Source of the DNA: Closterium sp. Naga37s-1
Lineage: Eukaryota > Streptophyta > Zygnematophyceae > Desmidiales > Closteriaceae
NCBI GenBank assembly: GCA_947471745.1
Contig: CANJKZ010001116.1
Span: forward strand, 1,128,501-1,192,500
DNA: 64,000 bases
Direction of reading: 5' to 3'
Positions within the stretch are counted from its first letter, which is position 1. The number at the start of each line of letters is the position of its first letter. This document shows positions 10,901 to 22,500 of this stretch, in pieces. The position numbers and the translations under genes are program-made. Under the pieces are notes generated by a model, which did no database searches, was not told the origin of the DNA, and worked only from the letters and a program-made list of their open reading frames with translations.

Positions 10901-12483
10901 ACCTGAACAGGCGCAGTACCAGGGAGAGGGTCTACCTAAGACACACCCGAGGGAGCAGGACCCTGGGGCGGGAGGGGGTCTACCGGAGGTGGACCGGGAG
11001 CAAGGAAGAGCGGCAGGGGAGGGGGAGGGGCAGAGCGGTAGGGGAAGAGACAGTAGAAGGGAACCGACTCGTCGAACGTGACGTCCTGAGACGGTAGGAC
11101 ACGGCGCGAGGTGGGGTGGTAAAAATGCCAGCCAGGCGCGTCAGGGACAAAGCCAAGATAGACGCAGGGGATAGCACGGGGGGAGAGCTTGTCCGCAGAC
11201 GTATCGCGAACAAAGGCACGAGAGCCCCAGACCCAGAACACCGACGCATTGCCAACCTCCCCTGTCCAACGCAGTGTGGGCGAAGTCTCCGGCAAGGAGA
11301 CACGGGGCCAGAGGTTGAGCTGATGCGCAGCGTACCGGACCGCAAACGGCCACAGAAAATGGGGAGCAGCCGCATGGATCGTGGAGGTACGAGCGACCTC
11401 CATGACTAAGCCAATGCGGCGCTCAGCAATCCCATTTTGCTGAGGGGAGTCCGGAAGCGTGAACGACTGGAGAATGTCCTCCCCATGACAAAAGTCCCGC
11501 AAGAGGCTGGAGGAGAACTCACCACCTCTGTCAGAGTGCAGACGCAGGACAGGAAGGTCTTGGCCAAACCGCTCGCGAAGCTGGAGACGGACTGTGCGGA
11601 TCCAAGGGATCAAGACATCAACGACCTGACCCTTGCTGCGCAAGGGGAAGACCGTTGTGTACCGCGTGTAGTCGTCAACGACCAGCAGAAAGTATCGCTC
11701 GCGGCTCTGTCCACTGACGCGGGCTGGGCCCCACACGTCCATGTGGAGAGTCTGCAGGGGAGCAGTCGTCGGAGGAAACGAGGAGGAGTGAGGGGCGGCG
11801 CGCTGCCGCCCCTCGACGCAAGGAAGGCAGGGCGGGGCAGGCGAGGGCGGCAGGGGAGGCAGAGACCTGGGTAGACCAGAGACAAGAAGACGAGAGTGCA
11901 TGCCACGAAGGCGTGGCAGAGAGGGGTGAGCCAGGCGGTGGTGCCATAGAAGAGTCAGGTGCGACAGGAGGCGACATGAGCAAGAGGCGGCTACCAGACC
12001 TGACGCGGACACCTGAGCAGACGCAGCTACCTGAGAAGGCTCGGTAGCGAGTGTGTACAGACTCGACCCTGGTCGACGAGTGAACGTGGCCAGGTGACGC
12101 CCCGTCCGTGTGCACGTGCAGATCGACACACGCTGACCCCCAGGAGTGGTGGTAGTGATCATCGCATCCTGGAGGGCAGCGATACTCACCAAGTTCGTAG
12201 AGAACGAGGGGAGGTGAAGACCTGAGAGTGAGCCGGACGGAATCGCCGGACACGGGAGGACAGTGGAGGAATGGGCCACGACCGGTCCCACAGAGGGGTC
12301 AGCCAGTCTGACCGGGACAGGTGCAAGAAGAGGAGTGAGGGTGGTGCTGTCACGAAAGAAACAGCGCGAGGCGCCGGAGTCCAACGTAAAGGTGTGCAAG
12401 GCCTCAGCAGGCGCAGTACCAGGGAGAGTCCCAGGCTCACTAGCACCTAGAGCAGCAGCGGCGATACCTGGGTCAGGCGGCAC
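7997..12483 (-). pseudogene. Copia-2 pol (protease, integrase, RT, RNase H), frameshifted
   Basis: Minus strand from 12483: VPPDPG, protease LDSGASRCFF, pre-integrase LLWHHRLAHPSLPRL, integrase core MDVWGPARV and LHSDRGGEFSSSLL, then NGIAERRIG. A stop at 10936-10938 ends this frame. The linker to RT (about 10250-10900) is a Gly/Ala-type repeat in shifted frames. RT resumes at 9981 with FKARYVARGFSQRQGVDYFQ, then a frameshift near 9020-9030. The active-site box reads YVDV where Copia-3 has YVDD. RNase H (HWDAAKRVLHYL, SSCEAEIYAG, YVDNKAM) runs to the stop at 7997-7999. The products would have acted in cytoplasmic particles. This copy is inactive. Confidence 0.85.
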
Positions 12484-13460
12484 ACACCGGTAACAGTCCC
12501 ACCACCACCAGTCCCACCGTCTCCACTGCCGCTACTCCCACCGCTGCCTCCACCACCGCCACCAGAGCCCCCACTCCCGCCAACAGTCCCACCGCCGCCA
12601 CCACCTCCACTGCTGACCCCACCACCACTCCCGCTGCCACCTCCACCACCGCCGCTGCCACCTCCACCACCCCGGCCACCCTTGCCCTTGTTGCTGCGGC
12701 GCTTCGCACTAGCAGAAGCAGCCCCGACGTCCTCAGGAACAGAGACGTCTGCAGCAGCAGCAGAGGCGTAGGAGGGGGCAAGGGGGGAGGGGGAACACCC
12801 CTCAAAGAAGGGCGGGCGCGGAGTGCCACGAGCAGCACCTACAGCAAGTGCACTAGTCTCAGGTGCGAGGAGATGCTGCTCGAGGAGGTCAACAGTGAGG
12901 GAGGTGGGGTCAAGAGAGAGGAAGTGGTCCCTGACAGAGCGACGAGAGTCAGGGAGGCGGGTGACTATAAAGTAGAGAGTGATGTACGTCGGGGGCAGGT
13001 TCCTGTCAAGGAACTCAGCAGGAACGGCAGCGCGGTAGCGAGCGACACTAACGCGAAGGTGGGAAACCAGGTCTTCGACTGTGGCAAAGGCAGACAGCTC
13101 GGGGAACAGGTAGGGCAGAAGGAGGCGGCCTAGAGCAGCAGTGGCAGGGGAGGAGTAGCGAGCGACTACAGCGTCGTACAGTGCCTGTGCTGTCCTGTGC
13201 TGTCCGAAGTGAGCGCATTCAGCTAATGGTAGGTGGTTGTGAATGGCTAAGCGGGCAGCAGCGTCACGAGTAAGCCACTGTGATCGAGTCGAACTATCAG
13301 CTGTGGCGGGAGGGGCAGTAGCAGCGCCTGACGCTAGGTCAAACAGCGAGACACTGTCCTTAGAAACGCTCAGTAGGTACAGCTGCAGGTCGTCTAGCCA
13401 CGTGTCAAACTGAACCGATCTGCCCTCATGATCAAACGCGAGAACCCGAAGCGAAGCCAT
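12447..13460 (-). pseudogene. Copia-2 gag with zinc-knuckle deletion
   Basis: ATG at 13460 (MASLRVLAFDHEGRSVQFDT). The N-terminal gag domain is open and matches Copia-3 gag (RYSSPATAALGRLLLPYLFP; YITLYFIVTRLPDS). A poly-glycine linker begins near 12690. In Copia-3 the linker is followed by LREWYAGRGRSG and a Cys/His knuckle; here it joins directly to CRLTQV in the wrong frame, so about 110 residues are deleted and pol is out of frame. Pol restarts at 12483. Gag from this copy would lack its RNA-binding knuckle. Confidence 0.8.
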
Positions 13461-13544
13461 AGCTGTGCAGCACGCAGGACAGCAGTAGCAGCAGCAGTAG
13501 CAGCTGTAGCAGTAGCAGCAGTGACAGTGGTGCAAGGGGCCGAC

Positions 13545-14625
13545 GTGGCCGGGCGCAGGCTAGGTACGGGGCCGGGCGCGGGCTAGGTACTGGGCCGGGC
13601 GCGAGCTAGGTATGGGGCCGTGCGCGGGGGTAGGTATGGGGCCGGGCGCAAGCTAGGGACTTGGCCGGGCGCGGGCTAGGTACAGGGCCGGGCGCGGGCT
13701 AGGTACTGGGCCGGGCGCTGGGCTAGGGACGGGGCCAGGCGCTGGGCTAGGGACGGGGCCAGGCGCTGGGCAGGTACGGGGCCGGGCGATGGGCGCGGAA
13801 CGGGGCCGGGCGCGAGCTAGGTACGGGGCCGGGCGCTGGGCTAGGGACGAGGCCGGGCGCTGGGCAGGTACTGGGCCGGGCGCTGGGAGCAGAACGGGGT
13901 CGGGCGCGGGGCTAGGTACGGGGCCGGGCGCGGGCTAGGTACGGGGCCGGGCGCGGGCTAGGTACGGGGCCGGGCGCTAGGCTAGTGACGGGGCCGGGCG
14001 CTGGGCAGGTTCGGGGCCGGGCGTTGGGCTCGGAACGGAGCTGGGCGCGGGCTAGGTACGGGGCCGGGCGCTGGGCAGGTACGGGGCCGGGCGTTGGGCG
14101 CGGAACTGGGCCGTGCGCTGGGCTAGGTACGGGGCCGGGCGCGGGCTAGGTACAGGGCCGGGCGCTGTGCAGGTACGGGGCCGGGCGTTGGGCGCGGAAC
14201 TGGGCCGTGCGCTGGGCTAGGTACGGGGCCGGGCGCGGGCTAGGTACAGGGCCGGGCGCTGTGCTAGGAACGGGGCCGCGCGCGGGCTAGGGACGGGGCC
14301 GGGTGCAGGCATGGGACGGGGCCGGGCGTGGGCTAGGTACGGGGCCGGGGCGCAAGTACGAGGCCGGGCGTTGGGCGAGGAACAGGGCCGCGCGCGGGCT
14401 AGGGACGGGGCCGGGCGCGGGCATGGGACGGGGCCGGGCGCGGGCTAGGTACGGGGCCGGGGCGCGGGCTAAGTACGGGGCCGGGCGCGGGCTAGGTACG
14501 GGGCCGGGCGCGGGCTAGGGACGGGGCCGGGCGCGGGGCTAGGGGTCGACGGGCCGCGGGCTAGGGGTCGACGGGTAGCGTAGGCTAGGGGCGACGGGCC
14601 GGGCGCGCGTAGGTACTAGCAGCGT
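13545..14625 (-). repeat. Copia-2 GC-rich leader minisatellite
   Basis: About 1.1 kb of degenerate repeats around GGTACGGGGCCGGGCGCG with GGGCTAGG variants on the + strand. The element RNA is the C-rich complement. It lies between the PBS and gag. Confidence 0.88.
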
Positions 14626-14630
14626 AGCAG

Positions 14631-14641
14631 GTGGTGGGCCC
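14631..14641 (-). promoter_or_regulatory. Copia-2 candidate second tRNA-Met contact site
   Basis: GTGGTGGGCCC on the + strand, hence GGGCCCACCAC in the element RNA, 20 bases after the 5' LTR end. Same motif as in Copia-1 and Copia-3. Confidence 0.5.
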
Positions 14642-14661
14642 AAGGAATCTGCTCTGATTCA

Positions 14662-14793
14662 TGTCAAACTAATGAACGAGAATGGATGAACTAGCAAACA
14701 GTTGGGTACAAATACTAATCCTTATTCGGTTGTACCCCTTATGGGCTACCCCACTATAGCCTACACAAATGTATAAGCTATAATGTTCTGACA
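14662..14793 (-). repeat. Copia-2 5' LTR
   Basis: 132 bp, TGTCAAAC to TTCTGACA in + orientation; flanked by GTAGC at 14794-14798. Confidence 0.88.
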
Positions 14794-14974
14794 GTAGCTT
14801 CTTCTCCTTCCCTATTTGGGAAACTGACAGCAGTTTAGGTACTTCTTGGAAGAGGGTTATGCCCACAAAACAGGTAATCACAGGTGAAATGAGAAGGGTG
14901 TGATTGATGGAACACATGTAAGAATACTGTACTTGGACCTGAGAGTCTGTATAAGACAGTATCAAGTGGCAGGT
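14794..14974 (+). other. Gypsy-1 3' untranslated segment
   Basis: About 180 bp between the Copia-2 target site and the Gypsy-1 3' LTR. No gene is visible. It continues the Gypsy-1 sequence that ends at 7635. Confidence 0.65.
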
Positions 14975-15301
14975 TGTAAGGAATTTTCTCGACATTCCTT
15001 ACCGCGGCCAGCAACATCGCGTACAGCAGCAGCCGTTGTTTGCCCATTACTGCTAACGGGGCTTCGCCAACTTCACGCGCACTGTTTCACCAAACCTTGC
15101 ATCGCTGGCCTAGCTGAGTCGGCCTACGCTTCGGGACTAGCCCGGACCTCCATGCCAGAGTAGCACTTGCTAGCTCGCACGCACCGCGTAACCGTTGCAT
15201 GTTTTCGCACATAAGTATTCGCTCATGCCTTCGCTCATACTTTGTACTCTTTTGACACTCTAGTGCAATCCTCGCTACTTCGTTCCATTGCACCCGTACC
15301 A
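14975..15301 (+). repeat. Gypsy-1 3' LTR
   Basis: 327 bp, TGTAAGGAATTTTC to CCGTACCA, matching 313-636. The target duplicate CTGGC follows at 15302-15306. Confidence 0.88.
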
Positions 15302-15371
15302 CTGGCTAACTGCACGTAGTGGGGAATGATAGAAGTTTGTTATATTGCATTGAAGGTTCTTCGTTAGCATC
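15302..15371. other. Host spacer between the two gypsy elements
   Basis: 70 bp bounded by the Gypsy-1 TSD (CTGGC) and the Gypsy-2 TSD (GCATC, 15367-15371). With 1-312 and 29713 onward it reconstructs the pre-insertion host locus. Confidence 0.7.
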
Positions 15372-15723
15372 TGTTACGAGTGCAATTGAGTGAGCAAGCG
15401 AGGATTGCACTATCGTGACAAGAATACAATGAGCGAAGGATTGAGCGAAGAATATATAGCGAAGCTACAGTGGTATCAGTAACGTGTGGAAAATGGGGTG
15501 TGCGACAGGCCTAGTGCCAAGGTTGGGAATTGTGGAGGCGGAGTTCCGGAGCGCGGGTTACCAACCGAACCGTGAGGTTGGGTCGCGTCGTGAACAGTGG
15601 TGGGAATAGTGTCGAGGCGAATGTCGCGAGTGGTAACGGATTACTGTTGGGTGCTGTTGGCGAGAAACAGTGGTGTACGCACTGAGCAAGGACGCGAAGT
15701 AAGGAAAAGGATTTTTACTTGCA
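15372..15723 (-). repeat. Gypsy-2 3' LTR
   Basis: 352 bp, TGTTACGAG to TTACTTGCA in + orientation. It pairs with 29359-29712 with a modest number of differences, so the insertion is not recent. Confidence 0.9.
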
Positions 15724-15753
15724 CTACCCCCCCCCCCCCTAAGGAGGCTCTTC

Positions 15754-17297
15754 TTACGAAAGCGCGTGTACATCCCGGAAATTCCGGTTGCGCAGATACT
15801 CGGTGAAGACGGGGTGGTTTTCAACCCTGTCCAGGGGAACCCAGTTGTCTTCGGTGGGCGTACGGTCTTTCCAGGTGATCAGAAAATCGATCCTTCGAGC
15901 TCCTCGTGGGTCACGAACTCGATGGCTCAGAATCTTTTCGGGCGTGATGATTGGTTCTGTCGGCGGTCGTGTCATGCTGGCTGGGCGGTTGCGGGGCAGT
16001 TGGCTGGTGGATGGTACGTAAGGGCAAAGCAAGCTGACGGGGAAGGACGGGCTGACGTACCAGTCAGCAGAGAGGAGGAGGTGGGCGGTGACGGGTGTGA
16101 TCATGTGGCTGATGCGAAATGGCCCGCAATATCGGGGGCGGAGTTTCGAGGTTATGGGCGGGCGGAGGTTTTGGGTGTCGAGTAAAACTAGGTCGTCGGG
16201 CTGGTAAGTGACAGGTCTGCGGTGGCGGTCGGCGTTGCGCTTAGCGATGACGTTGGCCTTTTTAATTGCATCAGCTGCCCGGGTTTGTTCTGCTTGTAAG
16301 ATTTCTGCGAATTGTTGCACATGTGGTACTGGGTTGTCGGGATTCAGGGTCATGGGTACTGTAGGGTCTTGTCCGTAGTTCAGGTAAAACGGTGACTGTT
16401 GGGTCGTGGCAGATGGCGAGTTGTTGTACGCGATTCGATGAGTGGCAGTTGCTGTTCCCATGTGGTTGGGTCGTCGCACGTGGCTCGGATGAGTTGTTCC
16501 ATGGTCTGGTTTGTCCGTTCTGTCTGTCCGTCGGTTTCGGGGTGGTACGAAGAACTAAATTGTAGTCGCGTGCCGAATTGCTGCCACAGGTTCCGCCAGA
16601 AGTTGCTGGTGAATTTCGTGTCACGGTCGCTGATGATCGCTGCTGGTATCCAGTGTAGTCGAACGACGGTGGAGATGAAGAGGCGGGCTGTTTCTTCGGC
16701 TGTGATTGATGTTTTGCAGGTTGCGAAATGTGCCATTTTTGTCAGCCGATCGACGACGACCAGGATCGCGTCGTTCCCACTTGCTCCAGCCGGTAACCCC
16801 GTGACGAAGTCCATCGTCACCTGCTACCAAGCACGCTCTGGGGGTGGTATCGGCTGCAGCTGTCCTGTCGGCCGCTTCCGTGTTGATTTCATAAGTTGGC
16901 AGGTGGGACACGATGCCACATGTCGCTGCACGTCGGTCAGCATTTCGGGCCAGTAATAACACCGTTGCAACTGCTGCCATGTTTTTTCTACTCCGAAATG
17001 GCCTGAGGTAACTCCGTCTTGTGCCTCTTGTAGCAGTAATTCCCGTAGTAACGTATAGCCCGGTACCCAGATTCGGTCGGTGCCGGCTTTTACGTAATAA
17101 AACTCCTTTTGCTGCTGCGAACTGCTGCGAATTTCCTCCTGTGAAGAATGGGTCAGTCTGATAGCCGTGGGTAAATAGTCCTGTCAGTAGTGGGCTGGTC
17201 TGGGCGAGTAGTATGGCGTGGATTTGGGCTGTGGGGCGGGTTAGTGCGTTGGCGATATTCGATGCCCCCTTTTTGTAGGTGACCGTGTAGTGAAAAT
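15754..17297 (-). pseudogene. Gypsy-2 integrase and chromodomain
   Basis: Minus strand. After the TRIM site the frame passes through the RNase H to integrase linker to the integrase core: VTMDFVTGLPAG, IISDRDTKFTSNFW, then HPETDGQTERTNQTMEQLIR, which gives the expected D, D and E. A frameshift around 16440-16480 splits the core from AYNNSPSATTQQSPFYLNYG. The C-terminal chromodomain (about 15780-15960) reads ITPEKILSHRVRDPRGARRI, then ITWKDRTPTEDNWVPLDRVE and ends near FRDVHALS, stop at 15754-15756. Integrase inserts the cDNA; the chromodomain probably directs it to modified chromatin. The catalytic triad looks intact, but the reading frame is not. Confidence 0.85.
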
Positions 17298-17848
17298 TGT
17301 CAGAGGTCCCCTGGTGATCCCCGATTGATCCTAGGGAAGGGTTACAGGCTCGTTGTCCTGGGGGTTTATGGGCGCACTGACCCGCTACTTAACAAGCCCT
17401 TTTATCCCAATGGTCTAGTGGTTGGGATTCTGACATGGTATCAGAGCGAAGGTCTCGGGTTCGAATCCCAGTGTGTGCACCTCGGGCATCCTAGTGCGGG
17501 GGGGTTTCAGAGGTCCACTGGTGATCCCCGATTGATCCTAGGGAAGGGTTACAGGCTCGTTGTCCTGGGGGGTTATGGGCGCACTGACCCGCTACTTAAC
17601 AAGCCCTTTTATCCCAATGGTCTAGTGGTTGGGATTCTGACATGGTATCAAAGCGAAGGTCTCTGGTTCGAATCCCAGTGTGTGCACTTCGGGCATCCCA
17701 GTGCGGGGGGGTGTCAGAGGTCCACTGGTGATCCCCGATTGATCCTAGGGAAGGGTTACAGGCTCGTTGTCCTGGGGGGTTATGGGCGCACTGACCCGCT
17801 ACTTACAAGCCCTTTTATCCCAATGGTCTAGTGGTTGGGATTCTGACA
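17298..17848 (+). mobile_element. Tandem TRIM (three LTRs, two internal units) inside Gypsy-2
   Basis: LTR copies 17298-17435, 17505-17642 and 17712-17848 (137-138 bp) alternate with two 69-bp internal units (17436-17504, 17643-17711). Each internal unit starts with the PBS TGGTATCAGAGC (second unit TGGTATCAAAGC) and ends in a G-rich tract. The 5-bp duplication AAAAT flanks the array (17293-17297 and 17849-17853). No coding capacity: the long ORF across it is an artefact. A single-copy relative sits at 50299-50643. The A-box-like TGGTCTAGTGG and B-box-like GGTTCGAATCC straddle each LTR/internal junction. Confidence 0.9.
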
Positions 17849-17853
17849 AAAAT

Positions 17854-19158
17854 TGGACTCGAGGAAGTCGAGCCAGCGAATCTGTCGTGGGTTGAGGTGG
17901 GGTTGTGCGCGGAGGTACTGTAGTGAATTATGGTCTGTCCATACTGTCACGTCTGCTCTGGTTAATTACAGCGCCACACTTTGAACGCATGCACGATCGT
18001 GAGCATTTCACGATCGTGTATCGGGTAATTCTTCTCGGGCGGACACAATTTTCGTGACTCGTATGCGATGGGCTGTAAACCGTTGCCAAAATCCTATAAC
18101 AGTACGGCTCCAATGGCGATGTCGCTTGCATCTGTAACCACTTCGAATGGGCGGTGTGGGTCGGCGATGCGCAGTACGGGCGGTGAACAGAGAACCTTTC
18201 TCAGGGCAGAGAAGGCAGCATGCTCTTTCTCCCCCCACGTAAAAGCGACTCCCTTTCGCAGTAAATCCGTCAGCGGGGCAGTTAAGCGTGCCATGTCGGG
18301 GACGATCCGACGCACATAATTAACGAACCCCAAAAATTTCTGCAGCTCCGTGATGTTCGTCGGGGGTGCCACGCTTGCACCGTGTCGAGTTTCTTTGGGT
18401 TGATCTCAACTCCAGCCTCCAAAATAACGTACCCCAAAAATTCTAACCTATCCTGGAAGAACTCGCACTTGGAACCCTTGGTCAGTAGTCTGTGCTCGTC
18501 TAAAACTTTAAGCACTGCTTCTAGATATGCCAGGTGCTGCTGTTTATCACGACTGTAGACTAGGATGTCGTTGAGGTAAACCATCACGCGTTTATCTAAG
18601 AGTGGCCTAAACGCCTCGTTCATGGTCATCTGGAATGTCGTCGGTGCGTTGGTCAGCCCGAAAGGCATCACTGTGTACTCAAATGACCCGTTCCTAGTCC
18701 TAAATGTTGTCTTGCCACAGTCCGATGGTTCGACCCGAATCTGATGGTAACCTTCCCGTAAATCGATTTTTGAAAAGACCCGTGCTGTTCGCAGTTGATC
18801 TATCAGTTCGTCGGCGCGGGGAATGGGGTATCGCGATTTGACTGTAACCTTGTTCAGTGCCATGTAATTGATGCACATGCAAAAACCTTAGTCCATTTTC
18901 GATGTGAACAGTATTGGTGCGGCGAACGGCGACGAGCTTGGTCGGATGATTTTTTTCTCTAACAGGTAATCTAACTGCTTCCTCGGTTCAACGAGCTTGG
19001 GCTGTGTCAGTCTGAACTGTCGCTGTATGGTTGCCTATGCCCCGGGTACTGATTCTATTCGGTGATCGTGTGCCCGCTGAGGTGGCAGTCCCTCCGGTAA
19101 GTCGTCGGGAAAAATCCCCGGGTACCGTTTCAACAGTTCCTGTTGTTCGGGTGGTACC
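17854..19158 (-). pseudogene. Gypsy-2 reverse transcriptase and RNase H
   Basis: Minus strand from the Copia-3 site: QQELLKRYPGIFPDDLPEGL, then the RT palm (YPIPRADELIDQL; FSKIDLREGYHQIRVEP; YTVMPFGLTNAPTTFQ). The catalytic box reads YLNDILVYS, so the first Asp of the usual Y-x-D-D is Asn. The RT connection follows (LQKFLGFVNYVRRIVPDMAR), then RNase H (FEVVTDASDIAIGAVLL; TVWTDHNSLQYL). There are stops near 19050, 18890 and 18095 and a frameshift around 18360. This is a pseudogene of a Ty3-type RT; family assignment is firm from motif order and from the integrase that follows. Confidence 0.85.
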
Positions 19159-19291
19159 TGTGAGAATGATAGACGAAAGAATGAATGAACTAGAAATGAG
19201 ATGGGTACAAATAGGAAACACATAAGTGTTGTACCCTCTAAGAGCTACCCCACTACAGCCTAAATAGACCATAGCAGATATAAGTTTGACA
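19159..19291 (-). repeat. Copia-3 3' LTR
   Basis: 133 bp, TGTGAGAATG to GTTTGACA in + orientation, indistinguishable by eye from 27240-27372. Confidence 0.93.
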
Positions 19292-19520
19292 CACCCCCAT
19301 AGGCAAAGTGGGGGACAACAAGAGGTCACAAGACCAGTCAAGAAAAGCAAAGCAAGCTCAGGGTGGATCACAACGTCACCACACAGTCTGAGCACAAGCA
19401 AAGGGCCATAAGGCCAGTTCACATGCAGAGTTATATAAAGGAAAGCAAACAGTACAGTGAACACAACCTAGCAAGTGTAAGCATGCAGGTATATGTATAT
19501 AGAGTACAGTACAAGCAGAG

Positions 19521-22500
19521 TCAAGAAGTCAACAGGTGAGGCACAGTAGGTACAAGGCCTAACACAGTACAGAAACGCTGATGATCACAAGGCTGAAGTG
19601 CCTTGGTGAAAACATCAGCAGTGTTGGCCTGAGAGGCCACGTACGCAAGACGAAGCTGGCCACGCTGCTGCAACTCTCAAGCAAGGAAGTAGCGCAGAGC
19701 AATGTGCTTCGTTCTGTGCTCCAGTCTGTGCTCTTGACACAAGGCCAGCATGGCCTTGTTGTCGACGTACAGAACTGGAGGAGAACGAGGCGCCTCTCCC
19801 AAGTCGGTCAGCAGGTAGGTGAGCCACCGAAGCTCCTGTGCAGCCATGGCCCCAGCGTAGATCTCAGCCTCACAACTGGAGCTGAGAACAGAAGAAGAGC
19901 GGGTAGACCGCCAGGAGACAGAACCGGAGCCAAGGCTGAAGGTGTAACCCTGTGACGACCGCTGCGTAGCCAAGTTGTCAACCCAGGAGGCGTCAGCGTA
20001 ACCAGTGAGGACAACTCGAGCCCGTCCTCCAAGCACGAGCCCCATGCCCGATGTACTGCACAAGTATCGCAACACCCTCTTCGCAGCATCCCAGTGCACC
20101 TTTCGGTGCCTGCCGGGAGCCACGTAGCGAGCCAGAAGGCTGAGAGGGTATGCGAGGTCAGGTCGTGTGCAAGTCATCAGGTACATGAGGCAGCCCACAA
20201 GCTCTGGATACGGGCCACTCGGCTCTACGGACTCGTCCGAAGGTGGAGCTGAGAGCGAGTGACCGGTAGGCAGAGGAGTGGACTGTGGCGAGGAGTAGGT
20301 GAAGCCGAAGCGCTGAAGGACCTGCTGCACCATGTGTGAATGAGTCAAGGTAATGGTGCGCTGTGCTCTGTCCCGGGTGATCCGCAAGCCAAGATAGCTT
20401 GTGAGCTCACCCAGGTCTGTGCACGTGTGTCTCTTCTGCAGCTCGGACTTCACGTGGGCGAGTGCCTCTGTGTCAGCAGTAGCAAAGACAAGGTCGTCTA
20501 CGTACACAAGAACGTAGAACGGCGGCAGAGTAGCGTCAGTGCGTAGAAACAGAGAAGGGTCAGCAGTGGAAGGAGCAAAACCAAGAGCAGCAAGAGTCGT
20601 CCTGAGCGTGTCGTGCCACTCACGGGGCGCCTGGCGGAGACCGTAGACTGGCCGCCGGAGGCTCCACTGGGTACCAGCAGGAAACGACCCAGTGAAGCCA
20701 GGTGGGCGGCGCAGCCAGATCTCCTCGTGCAGGCTGCCCTGTAGGAAGGCTGTGCTGAAGTCAAGCGAGTGGAGCTCGTAGTCACGCTGAGCAGCAACGT
20801 GCAGCAGTACCCGAAGAGTGGTCATCTTCGGGGTAGGGGAGAAGGTCTGAAAGAAGTCAACTCCCTGTCGCTGACTGAAGCCACGTGCAACGTAACGCGC
20901 CTTGAAGGCAGGCGGAGAACCCGGCGGCCGCTTCACCCTGAAGATCCACATGCCACTGACGATGTTCGCCCCAGGTGGGGGAACCTCGTCTACGTAGGTG
21001 CCTGTGGACTTCCAGGAAGCCATCTCTGCGTCCATGGCTGCCTGCCACTGAGAGGAGTAGGGACCCTCTATCGCCTCTGCGTAAGAGCGCGGGGTCGGGA
21101 TGTCTAGTGCATCCGGGTCTCCCTCAGGGGCAAGCAGCATGGACACGAGATGAGGTGAAGCAGCAGCAAAACACTCAAGGTCCTCCTATCTGTCCTCAAG
21201 GACGTCCGTGCTAAGAGCACACTCACCCCCGACGGACGGAGGACAGACAGACGCAGACGCAGACTCAGCAACAAGACTAGCGGCGTAGTCTAGGCGACAG
21301 GCTGCAGCAAAGTCAACAAGCTCAGCAACAAGAGCAGACGCAGCAGAGGACTCAAACAGAGGGTCAGTGACAGCAGTGGCCAGAAAGCGCGTGACAGTAG
21401 GACTAGTAGCACGAAGGGAGTCAGACTCCGGGTCCGGACCGTCAGGAAGAGAGGACGCAGGAGGAGAGGGCAGAGGGACACGCTGTGGAGCAGTAGAAGG
21501 ACGCAGTGTCATAGAGTGAGTGCCTGGGACAGGAGGAAGACGCGGACGCAAAACATGACCAGCGCGAACAGGACGGACAGGCGACGCAGAACGAGACTCA
21601 GGCGACACAGGACGAGACTCAGGCTCACGACGCTCCGTAAGACCTCGAGTCGGACCAGAGTAAGGAGAAGGACCAGGCAGCGGAGAGGCCGGCTGCAACT
21701 GCGACTGGGACTGGATAGGCGGTGGACTCTGGAAAGGAGGAGGAGGACCAGGAGAAGGCGGGGAGCCAAGAACCTGCTGAAGGAGCGAAACGTAGTACGG
21801 CCGCGGTCGCGCAGCGCCTCGAGAAACAGCAGAGACAAAACCGGTACACTCAGCCCCAGGGTCTCCAGTCCCAGCAGCACCTCCAGCAGCTCCAGCACCA
21901 GCACCAGCAGCACCTCCAGCAGCTCCAGCACCAGCACCACCTCCAGCAGCACCAGCACCTCCAGTAGCTCCAGTAGCACCTCCAGCACCTACAGCACCAG
22001 CAGCACCTCCAGCAGCTCCAGCGCCAGCAGCACCCCCGGTAGCGCCAGCACCAGCAGCACCTCCAGCAGCTCCAGCACCAGTAGCACCTCCAGTAGCTCC
22101 AGCACCAGAACCACCGCCAGCAGCGCCAGCACCTCCAGTAGCTCCAGTCGCACCTCCAGAACCTCCAGCAGCTCCAGCACCAGCAGCACCTCGACAGCGC
22201 CGAGAGTACCACTCACGAAGCCGCTGTGGAGAGAGGGGCTCCCGCCGCGACGGGACACCCAGAGCACCTCCAGACTCAGCACCCCCAGGCTCAGCACCCC
22301 CAGTCTCAGCACCCCTAGCAACACCTGAGTCGACAGCTACCTCGACCGGCTCGGCAGGGTCTACCTGGGACACACCTGAGGGGGCAGGACCCTGGGGGGG
22401 GAGGGGGTCTACCAGGGGAGTACCTGGCGCGAGGAAGAGCGGCGGGGGGGGGGGAGAGGCAGTGCGGTAGGGAAAGAGACGGTAGTACGACACCGACTCG

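Larger units (their letters stand above)
7636..14793 (-). mobile_element. Copia-2: full-length but decayed Ty1/copia element
   Basis: LTRs at 7636-7767 and 14662-14793, both 132 bp, flanked by the 5-bp duplication GTAGC (7631-7635 and 14794-14798). On the minus strand the order is LTR, PBS-like TGAATCAGAGC, GC-rich leader, gag, protease, integrase, RT, RNase H, purine tract, LTR. The LTRs differ at about nine positions by eye (near 7 percent), so it is older than Copia-3. It landed in the Gypsy-1 3' untranslated part. Confidence 0.9.
313..15301 (+). mobile_element. Gypsy-1: Ty3/gypsy LTR retrotransposon with chromodomain, nested and broken
   Basis: Seen: two related terminal repeats (313-636 and 14975-15301), a 5-bp target duplication CTGGC outside both, a primer-binding site after the left LTR, a gag start, an integrase and a chromodomain on the + strand. 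The element is interrupted by Copia-1 plus LARD-X (1474-6271) and by Copia-2 (7636-14793). The part of gag after the tryptophan-rich motif, the protease, reverse transcriptase and RNase H are absent, which points to an internal deletion. Known: chromodomain gypsy elements (chromoviruses) use the domain to choose chromatin targets. Inference: it is dead, with frameshifts and stops, and could move only in trans. Confidence 0.88.

Noticed and set aside
17325..17831. 168-codon ORF with repeated protein motifs
   Set aside because: It runs across the tandem TRIM units, and the repetition simply mirrors the LTR copies. A similar ORF spans 50290-50661.
21186..21188. TAG as a sense codon for Gln (variant genetic code), suggested by TAG at a Gln position in Copia-3 and two TAGs in Gypsy-2 gag
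   Set aside because: About 5400 codons of the BEACH and SGNH gene models contain no in-frame TAG, and TAA/TGA also break other elements. Ordinary nonsense mutation is simpler.
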